From NCBI GenBank assembly GCA_964371355.1, contig CAYJMG010000009.1:1-64000 (forward strand): a DNA stretch of 64,000 nucleotides, read 5' to 3'. A model generated the notes under the pieces. It made no database searches. It was not told where the DNA came from and saw only the letters and a list, made by a program, of their open reading frames with translations. The stretch's first letter is position 1, and the number at the start of each line of letters is the position of its first letter. This DNA comes from JACRBR01 sp964371355. GTDB lineage: Bacteria; Chloroflexota; Dehalococcoidia; DSTF01; JACRBR01. The position numbers were made by a program, and so were the translations under genes. Shown piece after piece: positions 1 through 9,118 of this stretch.

Positions 1-143
1 CTAGCACTGAAAGGGGGTCGCTGTAGCGGGATGTACCGAACGAGTACAGCCGCTTCCGCGTAGCGCCGCCGCTTGCCACGATACCCCTGTCCGAGAACTC
101 GAAGTCCGTCCCCGGGCCGCGCACAGCGCCCGTCACGAGGCCC

Positions 144-1124
144 ATGACCATCGACCCCGCCAGCCTGCCCTCCTTCGACCAGCTCCCCGTCCGCCAGGGC
201 GCGCCGCCTGGCTCGGCCTGGGGCGTCTTCGGCGACGACGACGAGTTGGGTACGTGGAACCTCGTGACCCCGCGGAAGACCGCCGAGGCCGCGGCGCTCG
301 TGCGCAAGGGCGCCGTCTTCAGTCTCAATCTCGCGCTCGACGCCATGCCGGCCCGGCCGCTGTTCTGGTTCCGCGGCAACCCCCGGCACACCATCTTCGA
401 CTGTAGCGGCGGTGTCCGCGTCTCGTACGACGAGTACCTCGACGGCTTCTGCCCGCAGTCGTCGTCCCAGTGGGACGGCCACCGGCACGTCGCCCATCCC
501 GCCTTCGGCTTCTACAACGGCTTCAAGCACGAGGACGTCATCCGCGACGGCAGCGCGACGCTCGGCATCCAGAACCTCGCGCGCCGCGGCATTGCCACCC
601 GCGGCGTCCTGCTCGACATCGCGCGCTTCCTCGAGCGCCAGGGCACGCCACTCGACCCACACAGCGCCGCGACCATCGATGTCCCCACGCTCGAGGCCTG
701 CCGCAAGGCGCAGGGCGTCGAGATCCGCCCGGGTGACCTGCTGCTCTTCCGCACGGGCTGGCTCGGCTGGCTCCTCGCACAGCCCGCGAACTCACAGGTC
801 GAGCTAGCCGAGAGCCTCGTCGCGCCCGGACTGCTCGCCGGCCGCGAGATGGCCGCGTACCTCTGGGACAGCCACGTGGCGGCGGTGGCGACGGACACGA
901 TCGCGGTCGAGGCTTGGCCCCCGGAGTTTGCGAACCCGGAGCGCGGCTTCTTCCACATCCAGCTCATCACCTACTTCGGCATGAACCTGGGTGAGCTGTG
1001 GGATCTCGACGTGCTCGCCGAAGACTGCGCCGCCGATAACGTCTACGAATTCATGGTGACTTCGGCGCCCCTGAACATCACCGGCGGCGTCGGCTCCCCT
1101 CCCAACGCCCTCGCCATCAAGTAA
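144..1124 (+). CDS. Cyclase family protein (kynurenine-formamidase-like metal-dependent hydrolase)
   Basis: The 326-residue protein belongs to the cyclase family (PF04199), whose members hydrolyse amides or cyclic esters with a bound divalent metal. The family metal site HxGTHxDxP appears as a variant: WDGHRHVAHP near residue 110 keeps two histidines but has lost the usual GTH core, as in the long cyclases related to the plant and bacterial 'DGLAHV' subgroup. No signal peptide is seen, so it is probably cytosolic. The ATG lies 24 bases upstream of the icd start region's operon partner and both genes read the same way; only a short gap with an icd ribosome site separates them. The substrate cannot be predicted. 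Family call is firm, function is not. Confidence 0.8.
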   Translation: MTIDPASLPSFDQLPVRQGAPPGSAWGVFGDDDELGTWNLVTPRKTAEAAALVRKGAVFSLNLALDAMPARPLFWFRGNPRHTIFDCSGGVRVSYDEYLDGFCPQSSSQWDGHRHVAHPAFGFYNGFKHEDVIRDGSATLGIQNLARRGIATRGVLLDIARFLERQGTPLDPHSAATIDVPTLEACRKAQGVEIRPGDLLLFRTGWLGWLLAQPANSQVELAESLVAPGLLAGREMAAYLWDSHVAAVATDTIAVEAWPPEFANPERGFFHIQLITYFGMNLGELWDLDVLAEDCAADNVYEFMVTSAPLNITGGVGSPPNALAIK

Positions 1125-1148
1125 GCGCTGACAAACCCCGGAGGACTG

Positions 1149-2366
1149 ATGCCCAGGATCAAGGTGAAGACGCCCGTAGTCGAGCTGGATGGCGACGAGA
1201 TGACCCGCGTCATCTGGGCGATGATCAAAGACAGGCTGATCCTCCCGTATCTCGAGGTCGACCTGAAGTACTACGACCTCGGCATCGAGTGCCGCGACGC
1301 CACCGAAGACCAGGTGACCGTCGATGCCGCCAACGCCATCAAGCAGTACGGTGTCGGCATCAAGTGCGCGACCATCACTCCCGACGAGGCCCGCGTCAAG
1401 GAGTTCAACCTCAAACAGATGTGGAAGTCGCCTAATGGCACCATCCGCAACATCCTGGATGGCACCGTCTTCCGCGAACCGATCATCTGCCGCAATGTGC
1501 CACGCCTCGTGCCATCGTGGACGCAGCCCCTGGTCATCGGCCGCCACGCGTTCGGCGATCAGTACAAGGCCACTGACTTCGTCGTGCCCGGCGCCGGCTC
1601 GCTCACCATCACCTTCAGTCCCAGGGACGGCGGCGCGCCGGTCGAGCGCAAGGTGTTCGATTTCCCCGCCGGCGGCGTCGCGATGGCTATGTACAACCTG
1701 GATGAGTCGATCCGAAATTTCGCCCGCGCCTGCCTGAACTACGGCCTCCAGCGCGGCTATCCCGTGTACCTGTCGACCAAGAACACGATCCTCAAGGCGT
1801 ACGACGGCCGCTTCAAGGACCTCTTTCAGGAGGTGTACGACGCCGAGTACGCCTCACAGTTCAAGGCGAAGGACCTCTGGTATGAGCACCGCCTCATCGA
1901 CGACATGGTCGCCTACGCGATGAAGGCGTCGGGCGGCTTCGTCTGGGCCGCCAAGAACTACGACGGCGACGTCCAGTCGGACAGCGTCGCCCAGGGCTTC
2001 GGCTCGCTTGGTCTCATGACGTCCGTGCTCCTCACGCCCGATGGCAGGACCGTCGAGGCGGAGGCCGCCCACGGCACGGTCACCCGGCACTTCCGCCAGC
2101 ACCAGCGCGGCGAGGCTACCTCCACCAACCCCATCGCCTCGATCTTCGCCTGGACGCGCGGCCTGGCGTATCGCGGCGAGTTCGACCGCACGCCCGAAGT
2201 CGTCGGCTTCGCCCGGACGCTCGAGAAGGTCTGCGTCGACACTGTCGAGTCCGGCCAGATGACGAAGGACCTCGCCCTCCTCGTCGGCCCCGAACAGCCC
2301 TGGCTCACTACCGAGCAGTTCATGGACGCGCTCGACGCCAACCTGAAGAAGGCCCTCACGGCCTGA
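1149..2366 (+). CDS. icd: NADP-dependent isocitrate dehydrogenase
   Basis: Converts isocitrate to 2-oxoglutarate and CO2 in the TCA cycle with NADP as likely acceptor. At 405 residues it matches the homodimeric, eukaryote-like type II enzymes rather than the E. coli type. Diagnostic segments are the N-terminal VELDGDEMTRVIW, the substrate loop KSPNGTIRN around residue 95, and the metal/active-site stretches YEHRLIDDMVA and DVQSDSVAQGFGSLGLM in the C-terminal half. A strong ribosome site (GGAGG, 1140-1144) sits just before the ATG. It follows the cyclase gene closely and is followed after 7 bases by the carbonic-anhydrase-like gene, so the three may be one operon. Confidence 0.95.
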   Translation: MPRIKVKTPVVELDGDEMTRVIWAMIKDRLILPYLEVDLKYYDLGIECRDATEDQVTVDAANAIKQYGVGIKCATITPDEARVKEFNLKQMWKSPNGTIRNILDGTVFREPIICRNVPRLVPSWTQPLVIGRHAFGDQYKATDFVVPGAGSLTITFSPRDGGAPVERKVFDFPAGGVAMAMYNLDESIRNFARACLNYGLQRGYPVYLSTKNTILKAYDGRFKDLFQEVYDAEYASQFKAKDLWYEHRLIDDMVAYAMKASGGFVWAAKNYDGDVQSDSVAQGFGSLGLMTSVLLTPDGRTVEAEAAHGTVTRHFRQHQRGEATSTNPIASIFAWTRGLAYRGEFDRTPEVVGFARTLEKVCVDTVESGQMTKDLALLVGPEQPWLTTEQFMDALDANLKKALTA

Positions 2367-2373
2367 ACGGATA

Positions 2374-2826
2374 ATGCGCGCCATGCCGCAGCTCATCGAT
2401 CGCGACCACTGCTCGGCGCTGGTCATCACGTGCTCGGACTTTCGTTTCAAGTCCACCGAGCGTCAGTTCGCCGAAGCGGCCGGCCTGGAGGACGACTACG
2501 ACCTGCTGGCCCGGCCCGGCTCGATCCGTTCGCTCGTGCTGCCCCGCAGCATCGCCGCCCGCGACACGATGCTCGATGAGATCCGCCTCCTCTGGTCGAT
2601 TCACCAGTTCTCGCGCGTGCTGCTCGTCAACCACGTAAGCTGCCGGGCCTACGACGACATCGCCACGGCCGACAACGAGCTGGCGGTCCATGTGGATCAC
2701 CTCCGCCGTGCTGTCCCGATAGTGGAGGGGATGTTCAACGGCGTGAACGCCGACCCGTACATCATCGACTGGGTGAGCGGCGACTTCGTGGTCGCGAAAG
2801 TGGCGATGACCGACGAAGACGGATAG
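2374..2826 (+). CDS. Beta-carbonic-anhydrase-like protein
   Basis: A short (150-residue) relative of beta-carbonic anhydrases, which hydrate CO2 at a zinc held by Cys, His and Cys. The first motif, TCSDFR near residue 20, gives the Cys and the Asp-Arg dyad; the second, NHVSC near residue 87, gives His and Cys. It is shorter than typical enzymes (about 190-220 residues) and the region between motifs is divergent, so activity is likely but not certain. A second in-frame ATG lies at 2383 and may be the real start. The stop codon lies inside the first unit of a 14-bp tandem repeat, and a terminator follows. CO2 handling would fit its place behind icd. Confidence 0.7.
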   Translation: MRAMPQLIDRDHCSALVITCSDFRFKSTERQFAEAAGLEDDYDLLARPGSIRSLVLPRSIAARDTMLDEIRLLWSIHQFSRVLLVNHVSCRAYDDIATADNELAVHVDHLRRAVPIVEGMFNGVNADPYIIDWVSGDFVVAKVAMTDEDG

Positions 2827-2860
2827 GCCGGGGCGGATAGGCCGGGGCGGATAGGCCGGG
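2821..2860. repeat. Tandem repeat, 14-bp unit, about 2.9 copies
   Basis: The unit GGATAGGCCGGGGC occurs twice exactly (2821-2834, 2835-2848) and then as a 12-base partial copy. The TAG of the first unit is the stop codon of the carbonic-anhydrase-like gene. It lies directly before the terminator and looks like slippage expansion. Confidence 0.85.
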
Positions 2861-2867
2861 CATGAAG

Positions 2868-2890
2868 AAGGGGCTGCTCAGCAGCCCTTT
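2868..2890. terminator. Bidirectional intrinsic terminator between convergent genes
   Basis: Arms AAGGGGCTGC (2868-2877) and GCAGCCCTTT (2881-2890) pair around the loop TCA. T-rich sequence follows on the plus strand and A-rich sequence precedes it, so it can end both the icd-side transcript and the oppDF transcript coming from the right. Confidence 0.75.
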
Positions 2891-2913
2891 CGGTCTTCGT
2901 CTCTGGTAGGCGA

Positions 2914-3945
<1,032 letters not shown>

Positions 3946-3960
3946 GTTCGCCCCGATCTC

Positions 3961-4992
3961 CTAGGCGGCGCCGCCCGCGCCGCCATCTGGCCCCGATCCG
4001 TTGGTCAGGTTGCTCGTGTCCACCGACGGGTTCACCCAGCACGCCGATTCGTGCCGGTCGCCCACCGGCTGCAGCGGCGGCTCATCGACCACGCACTTCT
4101 CGATCTTGTACTGACAGCGCGGCGCGAACGAGCACCCCTTCGGCCGGTGGACCAGATCCGGCGGCACCCCGTCGATCGGGATCAGCCGGTCCTTCTTCGA
4201 TTGGTCCAGCCGCGGCACGGACTTCAGCAGCCCGATCGTATATGGATGCCGCGGCTTCGCGTACAGCTCGGCCGCGCCTGCCGTCTCCACGATCTTTCCC
4301 GCGTACATCACATTCACGCGGTCGGCGTAGCGCGCCACAACGCCCAGGTTGTGGGTGATAATCACCACGGCCGTGCCCAGCTCGCTGCTCAGCCGCGCCA
4401 GGATTTCCAGCACCTGCGCCTGGATCGTGACGTCCAGCGCTGTGGTGGGCTCGTCAGCCAACAGCAACTTCGGGTTACAGCTCAGGGCCATCGCGATCAT
4501 CACGCGCTGGCGCATCCCGCCGGAAAACTGGTGCGGATAGTCGTTCAGCCGCGCGGCCCCGGATGGAATGCCCACCATGTCCAGCAGCTCGGCCGCGCGC
4601 TTCTTCGCCGCGCTGGAATCCATCTTCAGGTGCAGCTCCAACGCTTCCGTGAGCTGCCGCCCGATCGTCAGCACCGGGTTCAGCGACGTCATCGGTTCCT
4701 GGAACACCATCGCGATCCGGTTGCCGCGGATGTGGCGGATCTCCTCCTCGTCCATCTTCAGGATGTCTTCGCCTTCGAAGAGCACCTCGCCGTTCACGAT
4801 CTTGCCCGGCGGGTTGGGGATCAGGCGCAGGATCGACAGGGCGCTCACGCTCTTGCCGGAGCCGGACTCGCCCACCAGCCCCAGAGTCTCACCCTCTTGC
4901 ACGTCATATGAGACGCCGTCGACCGCATGGACGACGCCTTCTTCCGTGAAGAACTGCGTCGTCAGGTTGCGTACTTGCAACAGTGTGCCCAT
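3961..4992 (-). CDS. Oligopeptide/dipeptide ABC transporter ATP-binding protein (OppD/DppD type)
   Basis: First ATPase of the OppDF pair. Walker A GESGSGKSV is near residue 40, the signature FSGGMRQRV near 150, Walker B LLLADEPTTALD near 175, and the C-terminal peptide-transporter extension contains CSFAPRCQYKIEKC. The PEPMTSLNP segment after the Q-loop is characteristic of OppD. The last 25 residues are a Gly/Asp/Asn-rich tail not seen in most homologues. No permease gene is found on either side, and the next upstream feature is tRNA-Leu, so the operon seems to begin here. Confidence 0.9.
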   Translation of the reverse strand: MGTLLQVRNLTTQFFTEEGVVHAVDGVSYDVQEGETLGLVGESGSGKSVSALSILRLIPNPPGKIVNGEVLFEGEDILKMDEEEIRHIRGNRIAMVFQEPMTSLNPVLTIGRQLTEALELHLKMDSSAAKKRAAELLDMVGIPSGAARLNDYPHQFSGGMRQRVMIAMALSCNPKLLLADEPTTALDVTIQAQVLEILARLSSELGTAVVIITHNLGVVARYADRVNVMYAGKIVETAGAAELYAKPRHPYTIGLLKSVPRLDQSKKDRLIPIDGVPPDLVHRPKGCSFAPRCQYKIEKCVVDEPPLQPVGDRHESACWVNPSVDTSNLTNGSGPDGGAGGAA

Positions 4993-5115
4993 CAGACCTC
5001 CCTCGGGACGGCGCGGGCTCGCTTCGCCGTCCGATGCGATCGCCGGGCCCTGTCAGCGCCCGGCGTCACGCCCTGCCTGTGTACGCGGGGATGTCCTGCC
5101 CGCGATGCTGCTTCG

Positions 5116-5200
5116 TGGTGGGGAAGAGGAGACTCGAACTCCTACGCCTTGCGGCACGTGATCCTAAGTCACGCTCGTCTGCCAGTTCCGACACTTCCCC
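5116..5200 (-). tRNA. tRNA-Leu (anticodon UAG)
   Basis: On the minus strand a class II cloverleaf can be folded: acceptor arm GGGGAAG/CTTCCCC, D-arm with GGCAGACG, anticodon stem CGTGA/TCACG closing loop CTTAGGA (anticodon TAG, reading CUN leucine codons), a long variable arm, T-arm GAGTTCGAGTCTC and discriminator A with an encoded CCA (5116-5119). The long variable arm and the A discriminator are leucine identity features. Confidence 0.95.
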
Positions 5201-5527
5201 GCGCGCGGGCCGTCCTTCACGCCTGGCGTTGCCGCGGACCGCACACCTGAAGTGGAATGCCGGAACCCGGCCTCACCACGCAGTGCCCAAGTTATACACC
5301 CTTCCGCCTTTACGGGGCTATACCTCATTCCGCCTCGCGCCTGAATCTGCCGGGCGCCTGCCTGGCGGTCTGGATGTAAAGCCCCGGTAGCCGGAGATCG
5401 CACTCGTCGGCGTGGCCTGCCCGCGTCACTAGCATTGTACGTCGCAGCACGCCGCCCGTACGCCGCTCACTCCCGTTGGCCGTCCAGCCCTACTCCGCCC
5501 GCTTCTGATACGTCACCCTTCGCGCCA
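5201..5527. other. Intergenic region without a recognisable gene
   Basis: About 330 bases between tRNA-Leu (minus) and the TSUP permease (plus). It must contain both promoters. A TATAAC hexamer on the minus strand (5291-5296) could be the tRNA promoter -10, but no good -35 is visible. No conserved protein or RNA fold is recognised. Confidence 0.5.
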
Positions 5528-6265
5528 ATGGATCCCGCCATCGTCGTCTTCGTCATCGCCATCGTGCTTGTCGCCGCCACCGCGCAGGCCGTGACCGGCT
5601 TCGGCTTCGCGCTCATCGCCGTGCCTGCCCTGGTGACCGTGCTCGACGTGCGCGACTCGGTCGTCCTCATCACGCTGCTTGGCATGGTGAACAGCGGCAT
5701 CATCGCCGCCACCTCGTGGCGCCACGTGCCCTGGGCCACCGTCGTGCCCCTTCTGGCCGGCGCTCTCGCCGGTATGCCTGTAGGCCTCCTCGTCCTGCTG
5801 TTCGCCCCGGCGGACGCCATCCGGCTGTTCGTCGGCGCCTCCACCGCCGTCATGGCCCTCGCCCTCATCCGCGGCCTGCGCTTCGGCGACCGGCACCTTC
5901 CCAGCGAGATCGGCGTCGGCATAGTCTCCGGCGTCCTGAACACGAGCACCGGCACCAACGGCCCGCCCGTCGTGCTGTACCTCCAGGGACGCGAGCACGC
6001 GCCCGACGAATTTCGCGGCGCGCTGAACGTGTTCTTTGTGAGCTGCAACGTGGTCACGCTGGGCGGGTTCTTCGCCACCCGCATCGTCTCGGTCGATGCG
6101 GGTGTGCTCTTCGTCGTGGCGATGCCCGCCATCGTTGCGGGCAGCATTGCCGGCCACGCGATCCAGCGTCGCGTGCAGCCCGAAGCGTTCCGCGGGCTCG
6201 TGTTCGCGCTGCTGTTCGCGTCGGCCGCGTCCGCCGTCGTCTCCGCCGCCGTCAGCCTTGCTTGA
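5528..6265 (+). CDS. TauE/SafE (TSUP) family membrane permease
   Basis: 245-residue inner-membrane protein with about eight hydrophobic helices. Members of this family export sulfite, sulfoacetate or similar organic anions. The family hallmark is the duplicated half with TGFGFALIAVP near residue 17 and GVLNTSTGTNGPPVVLYL near 135. The reading frame is open for another 31 codons upstream, but that part is Arg/Pro/Ser-rich and not family-like; the ATG at 5528 directly begins the first helix, so it is taken as the start. It stands alone between a tRNA and a convergent oxidase operon, so the substrate cannot be inferred. Confidence 0.85.
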   Translation: MDPAIVVFVIAIVLVAATAQAVTGFGFALIAVPALVTVLDVRDSVVLITLLGMVNSGIIAATSWRHVPWATVVPLLAGALAGMPVGLLVLLFAPADAIRLFVGASTAVMALALIRGLRFGDRHLPSEIGVGIVSGVLNTSTGTNGPPVVLYLQGREHAPDEFRGALNVFFVSCNVVTLGGFFATRIVSVDAGVLFVVAMPAIVAGSIAGHAIQRRVQPEAFRGLVFALLFASAASAVVSAAVSLA

Positions 6266-6278
6266 GGCGCGAGCCGCC

Positions 6279-6896
6279 TCATCCGATGAGGTAGAGCGCG
6301 GGGTAGAAGAACACCCACACGACGTCGACGAAGTGCCAGTACTTCACCACTGCCTCGACGCCCCAGTGATCCTTCGCCGAGAAGTGGCCGCGCATGCTCA
6401 GGTAGTACACCAGCCCCAGCATGCCCACGCCGCTAACCACGTGTGACGCGTGCAGGCCCGTCATCGAGAAGAACGCGGTCCCGTAGGGCTCGGCCCTCCC
6501 GAACTCCGCCGTCTGCCACTCAAACGCCACGCCGCCCGCGAACACGATCCCGAGCAGGATGGTCAGGAGGAGATAGAACTGGAACGCCCCGCGGTTGCCG
6601 TTCGCGATGGAAACCTCGCTCAGGTACGCAGTGAGACTGCTGACCAGCAGGATGCTGGTGATCCCCAGCCCGAGAAGCTGGTTCACCTCGCCGCGGCCCG
6701 TGCCCGCCAGGTAGAACCGCGCCGTCAGCAGGGCCGCGAACAGGAACGTTTCGGAGAGGAAGAACAGCCACAGCCCCAGCTGGTTCATCGCCGGCCGTTG
6801 CGGCTCGTCGTGGTGGCCACCGCCCCCGTTGTGGGACACCGCCGGCGGGCGGATCGCGCCCGTCGTGAGGGCCTGGTCGGTGACAGCGGCGGCCAT
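6279..6896 (-). CDS. ctaE: Cytochrome c oxidase subunit III
   Basis: Last gene of the oxidase operon. The 205-residue protein has five predicted helices, as in the shorter CoxC proteins that lack the first two helices, after a polar N-terminus rich in His and Gly (HNGGGGHHDEP). Family segments: LGLWLFFLSETFLFAAL near residue 45, the MTGLHASHV motif near 145, and the terminal YWHFVDVVWVFFYPALYL. Its start is one base beyond the ctaF stop, so translation is probably coupled. It stabilises the haem-copper core subunit and the oxygen path. Confidence 0.93.
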   Translation of the reverse strand: MAAAVTDQALTTGAIRPPAVSHNGGGGHHDEPQRPAMNQLGLWLFFLSETFLFAALLTARFYLAGTGRGEVNQLLGLGITSILLVSSLTAYLSEVSIANGNRGAFQFYLLLTILLGIVFAGGVAFEWQTAEFGRAEPYGTAFFSMTGLHASHVVSGVGMLGLVYYLSMRGHFSAKDHWGVEAVVKYWHFVDVVWVFFYPALYLIG

Positions 6897-6897
6897 G

Positions 6898-7203
6898 TTA
6901 CTCCTCCTCCGCGTGCACGTGCTGTACGCGCATCACGTGCATGAAGAACTGCACGATCACGGCCGCCTTGAACAGCGCGATGATGATCAGCGGCACCATC
7001 GCGTGCTTCATCTCGATCGCGATGTAGTACTCGCCGATGGTCGCGGCGCCGAGCGCCACGAACGCCATGATCCCGGCGCGGACCGCCATCTCCGTCTTCG
7101 ACTTCGTCCCCTGGCCCGCCAGCAGCATCTCGATCGCCACCAGTACGCCCAGGCTGCCGATGATCAGCAACGGGATCCCGAACAGTAGTTCCGGGTTCTC
7201 CAT
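6898..7203 (-). CDS. ctaF: Cytochrome c oxidase subunit IV (prokaryotic, ctaF type)
   Basis: Small 101-residue membrane protein with three predicted helices (about residues 8-28, 42-62 and 68-90). The last helix and tail, ALFKAAVIVQFFMHVMR, are the family signature of the prokaryotic subunit IV (COX4_pro). An upstream extension of the frame overlaps the end of ctaD and is basic and non-hydrophobic, so the ATG at 7203, one base beyond the ctaD stop, is preferred. The C-terminus is rich in His and Glu. Confidence 0.88.
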   Translation of the reverse strand: MENPELLFGIPLLIIGSLGVLVAIEMLLAGQGTKSKTEMAVRAGIMAFVALGAATIGEYYIAIEMKHAMVPLIIIALFKAAVIVQFFMHVMRVQHVHAEEE

Positions 7204-7204
7204 C

Positions 7205-9100
7205 TCAGCTCGCTCCTTGTCCCGTTTCGTCTTCCCCGCTCGCGCCCGCGATCGAGATGATCGCGTAGGCCGGCGCGTTGGGGACACCGTAGTCGTACGG
7301 CCGGCCGTGGATCACCGGGAGCGCCGGGAAGTTCTCCACCGGCGGCGGTGAGGACACCCGCCACTCCAGCGTCCGCGCGTGCCACGGATCAGCCGCGGCT
7401 ACCGGACCCTTCACCAGCGAGTAGCACATGTTCGCTACGAAGATGATGAAGCTCGAGCCCAGCACGAACGCCATGCTGCTGATGAAGATGTTGATGCCCT
7501 GCAGCTCGGGCGTGTACGTCGCGATCCGGCGGTTCATCCCGTGCAGTCCGGGGTAGAACATCGGGATGAACGTCATGTTGAACGCGATGAACATGATCCA
7601 GAAGTGCAGCTGCCCCAGCCGCTCGTTGTACATCTTCCCCGTGATTTTCGGGAACCAGTAGTAGATCGCCGCGAACAGCGCGAAGATCTCCGCACCCACG
7701 ATCGTGTAGTGGAAGTGCGCCACCACGAAGTACGTGTCCGAAAGATTGATGTCCGTCGGCACGTCCGCCAGGAAGATGCCCGTGATCCCGCCGATCATGA
7801 AGTTGAACACGACGCTCAGCGCGAACAGCATCGGCGTCCGGATCCAGATCTTCGCCATCCACAACGTCCCCAGCGCCGAAAGGAACACGAGCCCTGTCGG
7901 TACCGAAATAATCTCCGTCGAGACCAGGAACACGCCGTGCATCCAGGGCGACATGCCGCTCACGAACATGTGGTGCGCCCAAACAAGCCCGCTCACCGCG
8001 ACGATGCCCAGCAGCCCGCCGACGGCCCACCGATATGCGAACAGCGGCTTGCGCGCGAAGTGGGCGATGATCTCCAACGTGATCCCGAACCCGGGCAGGG
8101 CGAAGATGTACACGGCCGGGTGGGAGTAGAACCAGAAGATGTGCTGGTACAGGAGCGGCTTCCCGCCCTCCGTGGCCTCAAAGAACCCGAACCCCGCGAT
8201 CCGGTCGAGCGTGACCATCAGCATCGCCGCCGCGAAGAACTGCGTGAACGTCAGCGCGATAATGGATGCGCAGATTATCGACCACACGAAGATCGGCAGC
8301 TTGCCCCACGTCATCCCCGGCGCCCGCAGATGCGTGACCGTCGTCAGGAAGTTCAGCGCGCCCAGGATCGACGAGAGTCCGAACGTGATGATCGCCATGT
8401 TGAAGAAGATTTGGCCCGAGGCGTTTCGCACGCTAAGCGGTGGGTACGCCGTCCACCCGGAGTCCCACCCGCCCGCGCCCTGCGCCGCCAGCAGCAGCAC
8501 CGCCACCGGCGGGATGAGCCAGAACGTCAGCGCGTTCAGCCGGGGGAAGGCGACGTCGCGCGCCCCGATCATCAGCGGCAGGAAGTAGTTCCCGAACCCG
8601 CCCACCACCGACGCCACGGCCACGGCGATCATGATGATGCCGTGCAGGCTCATGACGCGGTTGTACATGTTCTCCGACAGCACCGGGTCTTCGGGCTCGA
8701 GCAGCTGCACCCGGATCAACATGGCGAAGAGGCCTGCCAGCAGGAACAGCACCACGAACGTCACCAGGTACTGCACGCCGATGACCTTGTGGTCCGTGCA
8801 GAACGTGAAGTACCGCTGCCAGCCGTGCAGCATCGGCTCTCGCGGCTTCCAGCCCAGCCACTCCCGGCCCCAGTGCGTCCACATCCCCACGCCCATGAGC
8901 CACCCGATGATCGCGCCCATGTAGCCGATGACGAAGTTCAGCTCCAGGTCCCATGCGTCGTAGCCCGTCGACGTGCGGAGGATCGACACGAGCCCGGCGC
9001 CCGCAGCGAAGCCCAACGTGGCGCCGATCAGGCCCCGTACCACCGGCAGGATCGCCGGCAGCGCGCCTTGCGGTAGCTGGACCGTCGCTGTCTCACTCAT
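7205..9100 (-). CDS. ctaD: Cytochrome c oxidase subunit I, A2-type haem-copper oxidase
   Basis: Catalytic subunit that reduces O2 to water and pumps protons. Redox ligands are all visible: haem-a histidine in MSLHGIIM (His153), the CuB site YSHPAVY, the pair WAHHMF, and the haem ligands VAHFHYTIVG. The YSHP motif in place of GHPE marks the A2 (Tyr-Ser) subclass of proton-channel sequence. The protein is 631 residues because about 95 residues with two extra hydrophobic segments (about 13-41 and 53-73) precede the usual TDHK start of the family. Second in the operon, 18 bases after ctaC. Confidence 0.95.
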   Translation of the reverse strand: MSETATVQLPQGALPAILPVVRGLIGATLGFAAGAGLVSILRTSTGYDAWDLELNFVIGYMGAIIGWLMGVGMWTHWGREWLGWKPREPMLHGWQRYFTFCTDHKVIGVQYLVTFVVLFLLAGLFAMLIRVQLLEPEDPVLSENMYNRVMSLHGIIMIAVAVASVVGGFGNYFLPLMIGARDVAFPRLNALTFWLIPPVAVLLLAAQGAGGWDSGWTAYPPLSVRNASGQIFFNMAIITFGLSSILGALNFLTTVTHLRAPGMTWGKLPIFVWSIICASIIALTFTQFFAAAMLMVTLDRIAGFGFFEATEGGKPLLYQHIFWFYSHPAVYIFALPGFGITLEIIAHFARKPLFAYRWAVGGLLGIVAVSGLVWAHHMFVSGMSPWMHGVFLVSTEIISVPTGLVFLSALGTLWMAKIWIRTPMLFALSVVFNFMIGGITGIFLADVPTDINLSDTYFVVAHFHYTIVGAEIFALFAAIYYWFPKITGKMYNERLGQLHFWIMFIAFNMTFIPMFYPGLHGMNRRIATYTPELQGINIFISSMAFVLGSSFIIFVANMCYSLVKGPVAAADPWHARTLEWRVSSPPPVENFPALPVIHGRPYDYGVPNAPAYAIISIAGASGEDETGQGAS

Positions 9101-9118
9101 GCCCTGCTCCTCCGCGCC

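Noticed and set aside
5435..5527. N-terminal extension of the TSUP permease
   Set aside because: The 31 extra codons are Arg/Pro/Ser-rich and do not resemble the family; the ATG at 5528 starts the first helix.
7379..9076. 565-codon open frame opposite ctaD
   Set aside because: Antisense to the oxidase subunit I gene; composition is dominated by Arg, Glu, His and Asp with no family pattern.
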